Assembly: GCF_900114635.1 (NCBI RefSeq)
Contig: NZ_FOTQ01000006.1
Location: 203,585 to 267,584, forward strand
Direction: 5' to 3'
Source: Shimia aestuarii
Lineage (GTDB): Bacteria; Pseudomonadota; Alphaproteobacteria; Rhodobacterales; Rhodobacteraceae
Length of the DNA: 64,000 nt
Shown here: one piece after another, positions 58,124-64,000 of the stretch
How positions within the stretch are numbered: the first letter of the stretch is position 1
How the letters are laid out: the number at the start of each line of letters is the position of its first letter
Position numbers and translations under genes: made by a program
Notes under the pieces: generated by a model
What the model saw: the letters and a program-made list of their open reading frames with translations, nothing else
What the model was told of the DNA's origin: nothing
Databases searched by the model: none

Positions 58124-59671
58124 TCACCTGTAAAGCTGGATGGCGTCGCGGAAGACGCCAACGTCTTCGACGATGCCGCTGCCGTCGCCACCAGCCGAAC
58201 CAATGATTTCACCCCAGATCGTGAAGCTGTTGCCCGAGCCGTCATTGCTGGCCGGTTCGGTCAGAAAAATTTTCACGTATTCCTCGACAGGAACATTGGT
58301 GGCTGCGCCGCTGATATTGTTCGGAGCACCGCAATTGACGCCGGCGGCGACGATTATGCGGCGCGAGTAGTCGGAGTCCGGATTGCTTTGCATATTGCAG
58401 ATCGGGCGCCCGGACTCGGCGATCGGCAGACCGTCGTAGCCATTCCCGTCAACGTCTCCGGTCAGGATGTCGCCTGCCGCCGCGATTTCTGCGCGATAGA
58501 CTTCGTATCGCGTGGGCTGTGCCGGATGCACGGAATGCATCGTCAGCCACGCTTGGATCGCTGCCGGGACGGTTCCGTCGAAGGGTGCATAGTTGGTTGC
58601 GAAATAGCTGTGCCTGTCCCAGGTTCCGTTGCCAAATCTGGAACCTTGGCCACCGTTGACGCTGTTACAGGTGCCATTTGCAAAACAGGTGTCGCGCGGG
58701 AGCCCGATTGTGTTGGAGGAAACGGCTTCGTTGTTTCCGATACAAGACCCCGCACTTGACGGCACAATTCCCTTGATGACATTCGGGGCCGGCGCATAGT
58801 TTGCGTCGTTTTTTGCGCCATTCATTGTGGAATTGAACATGTCGAACCGGGTGTTGATGGCGGCTTCGAGGCTGCCTGTCTTTTGACCGGGCTCGATGTC
58901 GACACCGCGCTTGCTGAAACACTGAGTGATCGGCCCGGCGGCTCCGATCAGGCATCGGTCCAGATTGCCACCGGTCAGACCCTGGCATGGCCCGTCTGTA
59001 TCAACGAGCACTTTGGAGGGGTCGAGGAAACCGAAGGCGCCCGGTGCCCATCCCGAACCCTGACCACCCGCGCGAAGCTGGACCATTTCGCCGACATGCG
59101 CGTCCGCACTCCAATTTGTTGACGGGATACAGAACATCATCGGGGTCACATCACATGCATATGAAACAAAGCCCGCGACGGCTGTGGCGCTTGTTGTGTT
59201 GCGCATGGCAGCCTGGTTCGTCAGTGCCGAAAAGGCGGCTCCGAATGTGAGGTCCACGGTACGAGTCGCAACGGTAACCTGTACAAATGCGGCATCGGCC
59301 GGATCAGCGGTCACGTCGGTGGGTGTGGCGCTGTCATCATCAGGAAGCGAAGCGAGAAAAGTCAGCGTGTAGTCGGATGCACCAGACAGCGTTTGGTCGC
59401 CGCTGGCGAAAGTCTGGTGATCCGTGATCAGTTCGGCTGCGGCAAGGGTTGCGCGGTCAATGGCATCCCCGCTTCCGTCAAGCTCACCGGCGGCAGCCAG
59501 CGCCACATTGTCCGCGAATGACTGTAGTTCGGTTTGTGTGATGGCCAAACGACCGAAATCGAAGGACAACGCCACCAAGCCCAGAAGCACTGCGAGGCAG
59601 ACGCCCCAGAAGGCGAGCACGCCGCCTTCTTCCGAGCGATAGAGCTTCGATATTTGGGACAGATGGCGCAT
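58124..59671 (-). CDS. tadG: TadG-like pilus-associated protein
   Basis: 515 residues. The N-terminal RSEEGGVLAFWGVCLAVLLGLVALSFDFGRL is the Flp-associated TadG motif (one helix). A large periplasmic part follows with an even number of cysteines (e.g. CDVTPMMFC) and Asn/Gly/Ser-rich regions, resembling the vWA-less TadG-like type. ATG 59671 is preferred; TTG 59683 is the alternative. It probably anchors or stabilises the pilus at the cell envelope. 8 bases after cpaB. Confidence 0.85.
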   Translation of the reverse strand: MRHLSQISKLYRSEEGGVLAFWGVCLAVLLGLVALSFDFGRLAITQTELQSFADNVALAAAGELDGSGDAIDRATLAAAELITDHQTFASGDQTLSGASDYTLTFLASLPDDDSATPTDVTADPADAAFVQVTVATRTVDLTFGAAFSALTNQAAMRNTTSATAVAGFVSYACDVTPMMFCIPSTNWSADAHVGEMVQLRAGGQGSGWAPGAFGFLDPSKVLVDTDGPCQGLTGGNLDRCLIGAAGPITQCFSKRGVDIEPGQKTGSLEAAINTRFDMFNSTMNGAKNDANYAPAPNVIKGIVPSSAGSCIGNNEAVSSNTIGLPRDTCFANGTCNSVNGGQGSRFGNGTWDRHSYFATNYAPFDGTVPAAIQAWLTMHSVHPAQPTRYEVYRAEIAAAGDILTGDVDGNGYDGLPIAESGRPICNMQSNPDSDYSRRIIVAAGVNCGAPNNISGAATNVPVEEYVKIFLTEPASNDGSGNSFTIWGEIIGSAGGDGSGIVEDVGVFRDAIQLYR

Positions 59672-59679
59672 CGTCGATC

Positions 59680-60489
59680 TCAATTCACCGGAATTTCGGT
59701 GATGTCCGTGCCGCCCCGGCGCACACGAATAATCGGGCGCGGCTTCGACAGTTTTTCGGGGGTCGGCGAGTCGTACAACAAGTCGCTCAGACGCGTGGTC
59801 TCGAGGTTGACGTCCCGCTCGTCTTCCAGAGCGCGCAGCGAGAGGCTGAGTGTGCCGGCCTTCTGGGCCAGGGCAAGGCGCTGGCCTTGCACCGCAGTCA
59901 CTTCAACAGTCACCGTGCGGGCGATGCCGGGCGTTTCGTTCAGCTCGTTGGATTCCTGATCGACACCGATGATGCGGATGTTTTGAAGAATGGTTACGGC
60001 ACGCAGGCTTTCGTTGCGCCCCTGGGTCAAGACCACGTCAACGCGGTCACCGGGGGTGACGAAACCACCAACGGCGGTTTCTGCGTCCACCTTGATCGCC
60101 ATGGCACGGGTATTGGGCGAAAGTGTTTGGACGATCGTCACCTTTTCGCCGAAGCCGGAGATAGTCGCTTTGCGAAGGGGATCGCCTTGGGTGATCTGCC
60201 GACGTGCGCGACGTGGGTCCTGACCCTCTGCAGGAAGCAAGTCCAGGCTGGCGTGAAACACGCCTTCGGGTACGGCTTCCCGAGGCCAGTTGATCGTTGT
60301 CAGCATCTGGGGGGTGATGGCTTCACCAAACTTGACGTCCCTGCTGGCGACAATCACCGAAACGGTTCTGTCATCTTCGGATACCTGCGCCTGCGCCAGA
60401 TCGACGGCGAGGTAATCCCGGGCAAAATAGACGGACCCACCTGCGACGGCGAGACCTGCAAATGCGGTAAACAAGGCGGAAAGTCTCAT
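59680..60489 (-). CDS. cpaB: Tad pilus assembly protein CpaB/RcpC
   Basis: 269 residues from the ATG at 60489, with GGAGGT just before it. One N-terminal helix (ALFTAFAGLAVAGGSVYFA) leads to an SAF domain (VIVASRDVKFGEAITPQML) and the RcpC domain (GGFVTPGDRVDVVLTQ). CpaB supports the outer-membrane secretin in the periplasm. In most tad loci the secretin gene (cpaC/rcpA) follows it, but here tadG does. Confidence 0.9.
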   Translation of the reverse strand: MRLSALFTAFAGLAVAGGSVYFARDYLAVDLAQAQVSEDDRTVSVIVASRDVKFGEAITPQMLTTINWPREAVPEGVFHASLDLLPAEGQDPRRARRQITQGDPLRKATISGFGEKVTIVQTLSPNTRAMAIKVDAETAVGGFVTPGDRVDVVLTQGRNESLRAVTILQNIRIIGVDQESNELNETPGIARTVTVEVTAVQGQRLALAQKAGTLSLSLRALEDERDVNLETTRLSDLLYDSPTPEKLSKPRPIIRVRRGGTDITEIPVN

Positions 60490-60878
60490 TGGTACCTCCA
60501 AAAAAAATGATGGATCCGTCGTGCGAATAGGGAATGGGATCGCACACGGCTGGCAGTAGGGACGCGAAGTTGTTGGAACCGAATGCTTAACTTGAAATTC
60601 TTGTGCCCTCGGGTTCATTTTCGAGATCGTCTGCAAAGGCGGAATTCGCGAAACGTGTATCGACGGCAGCTTGGGCCAAGGTGAACGCATTTTCGTCTTT
60701 GGCCAGATACGCGCAATTCCCATCTTTGCGGACTTGAGAAGCGCTCTTTTCGGCTAAGTCGTCCTGACATTCACCAGACGCATGCGATTTCGATGTTCCC
60801 TAGCATCGGTGCTGTGATTGCCCACCGCGGGAGCGGGACGCCCCCGCGGTGGTTGTGCTCTGGAAATCAGTGCGCGTC
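60490..60878. other. 389-base gap between flp and cpaB
   Basis: No further gene seen. It contains a strong hairpin (60822-60852) close to the flp stop and the presumed promoter of cpaB and the genes after it. Confidence 0.5.
60822..60852 (-). terminator. Hairpin after flp
   Basis: Perfect 10-bp stem CCACCGCGGG/CCCGCGGTGG with an 11-base loop, 27 bases after the flp stop on the minus strand, without a T-run. Probably reduces read-through so that pilin message exceeds that of the assembly genes. Confidence 0.6.
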
Positions 60879-61055
60879 TTAGGGCATCAGACCGCCAGCA
60901 GTCCCCATGGAACCGCCAATGCTTACGCCCAAGGCAGCAAGGGCACCGCCACCAACCGTAATGGCCAGAGCGATTGCAATGCCGTATTCGACGAGGGTTA
61001 CACCACGTTCATCTTTGATGAAGCGGCCAACGGTGTATTCAATAAAATTACGCAT
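60879..61055 (-). CDS. flp: Flp major pilin (Flp/Fap family)
   Basis: 58 residues. MRNFIEYTVGRFIKDERGVT leads to the cleavage/helix motif GVTLVEYGIAIALAITV, with the conserved Glu and Tyr of Flp prepilins (E23, Y24), then a Gly-rich tail. CpaA would cut after the glycine preceding VTLVEY. AGGAGAAAG is placed 2-3 bases before the ATG. It is the first gene of the locus on the minus strand; a CtrA-type box lies about 70 bases upstream. Confidence 0.93.
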   Translation of the reverse strand: MRNFIEYTVGRFIKDERGVTLVEYGIAIALAITVGGGALAALGVSIGGSMGTAGGLMP

Positions 61056-61551
61056 AACTTTCTCCTGTGGTCTGCGTTTTGCCGCAAGAAATTCAGCGGC
61101 GACACGGCCCTTCAGAGTCTTTAAAGGCCTGTTAACCAGCTAAACCTATGCTCGCGCCGGCCGCGTCGTCCAAAGGTATGAAGAATGCACGCTAAAGTTG
61201 TTTTTCTTTTGTCTTCGCCATGATTTGGCCCAATTTCCGCCGGGAAACCGCCCGCAAACTGATTCTATTTCGCCCAAATCTGACCCTGACCTAAGCCTCG
61301 AATCTTCGCCACCTCGTCAGAGTCATTTGTCGGGAGCGCATGGGAGCGATTGTGCGGGGTTTCCAGAAAACTGGAAGATATCCAGGGGCTCAGGTCACAC
61401 CGTTGGTCCCCGTCCGAATTCAGGCATCTCGGGATAGTTCTTTTCAATACCTGATCAAATGAATCCAGGTGCGATTGAGAAATGAGGCAGTGGTGCCGCC
61501 CTGATTGCCGCTGTCTAAGAAACCTCTGACCATTGGCCCTCGTTCTCAAAC
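61056..61551. other. 496-base gap upstream of flp
   Basis: Regulatory region for flp on one side and the 3' end of the large surface-protein gene on the other. Apart from the CtrA-type box no gene or RNA is recognisable. Confidence 0.5.
61121..61135. promoter_or_regulatory. CtrA-type box TTAA-N7-TTAA(C)
   Basis: TTAA at 61121-61124, seven bases, TTAA at 61132-61135 followed by C on the plus strand: an exact match to the alphaproteobacterial CtrA consensus. It lies 66-80 bases upstream of the flp ATG, a suitable promoter position. CtrA directly controls pilA in Caulobacter. Confidence 0.6.
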
Positions 61552-64000
61552 CTATGGCGGGGCCGTCGTAACGAGAATGTCTTCATCAATGGCAATCGTT
61601 GCAAGTATGCTTCCACCCGAGACATATTCGTAAATTTCGAACAGGTTGCCTTCGCCATCATCGACGGACTTGCCAGCTGCATGTTGGAAAGCCCCATCTA
61701 CGCCGTTCAGCAATGTCAGGGTATCTCCACCGTCGCCATAGACCATCGCGCTTTCGGGTAGGGCTGCCGCAAGGAGGGACTCGAGAAGTGTGTCGGCGGT
61801 AGAGGACAGGTCGACGATATCGCTGAGTGACAGCTCAAGTTGGTTCACGAGGCCGTTTTGCATGTCAATCGCCTCGATATCCTTTAGTGACAGGGTCGGA
61901 AGAAGATCCGAACCAAGATCACCGGCGATGTCGACATCAAGGACATCGCGCCCTTCACCGCCATCAAGCCGTTCCATCGCCAATGGGATGTCGCCAATGA
62001 TAAGCCTGTCGTCCCCGGCGCCTGCAAAGACCGTGTCCGCGCCTGTGCCTCCATCCAGAAGGTCATCGCCGCCGAAACCCATCAGGATGTCATTCCCGCC
62101 CGCACCCGAAATATCGTCGGTTTCATCACTGCCGACCAACAAGTCGCTTTCGTTTAATCCGACGAGGGTGACGGAACTGTCGCTCGCAGAAACGACCTCG
62201 GTGGCAAACAAGGATACTTCGGTTGTGCTGGGATCGCCGTCAAGATCGAAGCCGACGAGGACGCTGAAGCGGTTCGAGTCGCCGAGCAAGTCCGCCAATC
62301 CGGGAATCTCCGCCAGTGCGAAAATATAACCCAACCCGTCTGCAACAAGCGCCGGGCTTGAGATATCGGCAATGACGCCGAAATCGACACCATCCACCTC
62401 AAGCGTCAGTTCGAATGTCACCAATTCGGGTGAAAAAACCGGTGTTTCTGTCAACGCATCCAGAAGGTCGGTTGGAGAATTAAGTTGGACCGGAGTTGGA
62501 TCGAATTCCAGGAGATTGGTGAAATTGACCGAATCCCCGATTCCGAATGCTTCAATGTTCACCGTGTATCCGTTCTCGGCGACATCCTTCAGGTCGGCCA
62601 GCACCGTTTGCCAGCCGCCGGACGTCGGATCTCCGTCCGTGATAAAGAACAGGAAGTTCGACTCGTCCGTGGGTTCACCATCGAAGAAAGACTTGGCTTC
62701 TGTCAGCGCGCCTGTCCAGTTCGTCAAACCCCTGGTGTATGGTAAAGCGCGGACCGTATCGGGAAGGGTCGTATCAAGAAGATCGTAGGTATCAAGCGAA
62801 GTAACATCGGTCGCATATGTGATAATCTTGATATCGACCGACGTGGCCGACCCTTTGAATTGCTCGGCGAGTTGCTCTATGGCGCTGGCGACCGCTTCAG
62901 TCTGTTCCGCCCAGCCTGTTGCGCCGATGCTGCCTGACCGGTCAAGCGCAAAGACGAGATTGATCGCTGTAGCATCCACCGGAGTTACGCCGACATTTAC
63001 GGCTCCAGCCGGCCCGTCCGGCGTTGCATCCAGGGATATGTCGAGTGAAACAGCCTTATCATCATCGCCACCTCCCGACGTTTGAATGACCTCAATCGTT
63101 ACAATCGACGTGCTCGTTCCGCCTTCGGGATCGGTTACGGTGTATTCAAAGCGGTCAATTCCCAGAAAGCCTTGTGTCGGTGTGTATGTGAAATTGCCGT
63201 TTGTATCGATCGTCACCGAGCCATTCGCGGGGGTCAGTCCACCTTGAGTAAATGTCAGCGGTCCGCTGCTGTCAGGGTCAGTGGCAGTCAAAGTGCCGGT
63301 TACGCTGTCACCGGGTGCAACCTGGACGATCACTTCGGACGCGAGGATAGGCGCGTCGTTGGTTCCGAACACCGTTATGACGACATCCTGCTCAGCCGTT
63401 GCCCCATAATTGTCAGTTACCGTGACCGTGAAGGTTTCGGTGACGACCGCGCCTCCCGGAAGGCTGTCTGCCAAAGTGTTGTCGAGCGAGTACTTCCAGT
63501 CCCCATTGGCGGCGATGACAAACGCACCATATAGGCCGGCAGCCGAACCCGTCCACGTAACCGACGATCCATTGTCCGGATCATAGGCAGAGAGATTGCC
63601 AGACGTTGATGTCGTTTCGGAGCCTTCAGTGACTGAACCGGATGCGTCATCACTCGAAGACGTGATCCGAGGCGCGTCATTTGTGCCGGTGATGGTGATG
63701 GTGACGATCTGTGGGGTGCCGTCGCCGGTGAGGACGGTGAAACTGTCGGTGAGGGTCTCTCCGGGGGAGAGGGCGTCGACCAGCGGGTTTGTGTTGTCGA
63801 GCAGGTAGGTCCAGAGGCCGGCGGCGGAGACGGTAAAGGTGCCGTATCCCTGGTCGGAGGCGGTTGCGGTCGTGACGGGCTGGAAGAGGTCGTCGGGATC
63901 GGCGCTGTCGGGATCGGCATGGTCGAGGTTGCCGCTGACGGCGGGTGTGTTCTCGGCCAGTGTTGCGTCGGTGTCGCCGGAGATGACGGCGCTGTCATTT
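61552..64000 (-). CDS. Large VCBS/vWA/RTX surface protein, C-terminal 815 residues (5' end beyond window)
   Basis: The frame is open to the window edge, so the N-terminus is missing. From the edge inward: two VCBS-type repeats (each with TVTITITGTNDAP-like ends and SLDNT..DSLPGG), a cadherin/Big-like domain (GFLGIDRFEYTVTD), a vWA domain with MIDAS start LDRSGSIG, RTX calcium-binding nonapeptides (GGNDILMGFGGDDLLDGG), and a C-terminus of the type I secretion kind (FEIYEYVSGGSILATI). Such proteins leave through ABC-type secretion and act in adhesion or biofilm. No secretion genes are in the window. Confidence 0.88.
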   Translation of the reverse strand, partial: NDSAVISGDTDATLAENTPAVSGNLDHADPDSADPDDLFQPVTTATASDQGYGTFTVSAAGLWTYLLDNTNPLVDALSPGETLTDSFTVLTGDGTPQIVTITITGTNDAPRITSSSDDASGSVTEGSETTSTSGNLSAYDPDNGSSVTWTGSAAGLYGAFVIAANGDWKYSLDNTLADSLPGGAVVTETFTVTVTDNYGATAEQDVVITVFGTNDAPILASEVIVQVAPGDSVTGTLTATDPDSSGPLTFTQGGLTPANGSVTIDTNGNFTYTPTQGFLGIDRFEYTVTDPEGGTSTSIVTIEVIQTSGGGDDDKAVSLDISLDATPDGPAGAVNVGVTPVDATAINLVFALDRSGSIGATGWAEQTEAVASAIEQLAEQFKGSATSVDIKIITYATDVTSLDTYDLLDTTLPDTVRALPYTRGLTNWTGALTEAKSFFDGEPTDESNFLFFITDGDPTSGGWQTVLADLKDVAENGYTVNIEAFGIGDSVNFTNLLEFDPTPVQLNSPTDLLDALTETPVFSPELVTFELTLEVDGVDFGVIADISSPALVADGLGYIFALAEIPGLADLLGDSNRFSVLVGFDLDGDPSTTEVSLFATEVVSASDSSVTLVGLNESDLLVGSDETDDISGAGGNDILMGFGGDDLLDGGTGADTVFAGAGDDRLIIGDIPLAMERLDGGEGRDVLDVDIAGDLGSDLLPTLSLKDIEAIDMQNGLVNQLELSLSDIVDLSSTADTLLESLLAAALPESAMVYGDGGDTLTLLNGVDGAFQHAAGKSVDDGEGNLFEIYEYVSGGSILATIAIDEDILVTTAPP

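Overview
This window looks like chromosome from a marine alphaproteobacterium of the Rhodobacteraceae (Roseobacter group). The evidence is two complete TRAP transporters with catabolic operons, a formate dehydrogenase (FDH) locus with the DUF3305/DUF3306/DUF6494/DUF6505 accessory set usual in that family, a tad/Flp pilus locus with a CtrA-type box, and GC-rich coding sequence. That assignment is inference from gene content. I see no rRNA, tRNA, insertion sequence, prophage or CRISPR array.

Layout. (1) 1-4936: the end of a trimethylamine-dehydrogenase-like flavoprotein, a non-pyrrolysine MttB-family methyltransferase, a class III aminotransferase and creatinase; together a methylated-amine/creatine module. 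(2) 5556-25075: an FDH island. It holds tungstate importer tupBCA, a minus-strand accessory group (DUF6505, biotin/lipoate-ligase-like protein, Mrp, DUF6494), a small cytochrome c with a TupA-like N-terminus, a 4x[4Fe-4S] protein, then DUF3305-DUF3306-TorD-Tat peptide-FdhA-FdhB-cytochrome b subunit-WD40/cytochrome c fusion-41-residue peptide. It ends with an NtrC-like regulator lacking the sigma-54 contact motif and a convergent histidine kinase. (3) 25175-37371: an RpiR regulator divergent from a TRAP operon with N-formylglutamate-amidohydrolase-like, glutamine-synthetase-like, aldehyde dehydrogenase, Fe-alcohol dehydrogenase and omega-aminotransferase genes, then rhodanese and a gamma-glutamylputrescine-oxidase-like protein; this suggests amine breakdown through gamma-glutamyl intermediates. 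(4) 37487-50305: TetR, a second TRAP transporter, cyclase, FAH-family, OsmC, class IV aminotransferase and 2-keto-3-deoxygalactonokinase-like genes, then a three-gene 2-oxoacid oxidoreductase with its own NAD(P)-linked flavoprotein. (5) 50737-64000, minus strand: the tad locus with an embedded LuxR-type gene, a 58-residue Flp pilin, and the C-terminal part of a large VCBS/vWA/RTX surface protein cut by the window edge.

How they work together. TupBCA should supply tungstate for FdhA, which carries Cys instead of Sec at the active site. Electrons would leave through FdhB and the cytochrome b subunit, with two c-type cytochromes as possible periplasmic partners. The regulator pair sits at the end of the island, and a dyad plus a sigma-70-like promoter lies before the main operon. 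The most unusual items are the TupA-like/cytochrome c protein, the GAFTGA-less regulator with its candidate site, the helically phased CGTCGGT array in a gap between convergent genes, and the CtrA-type box before flp.
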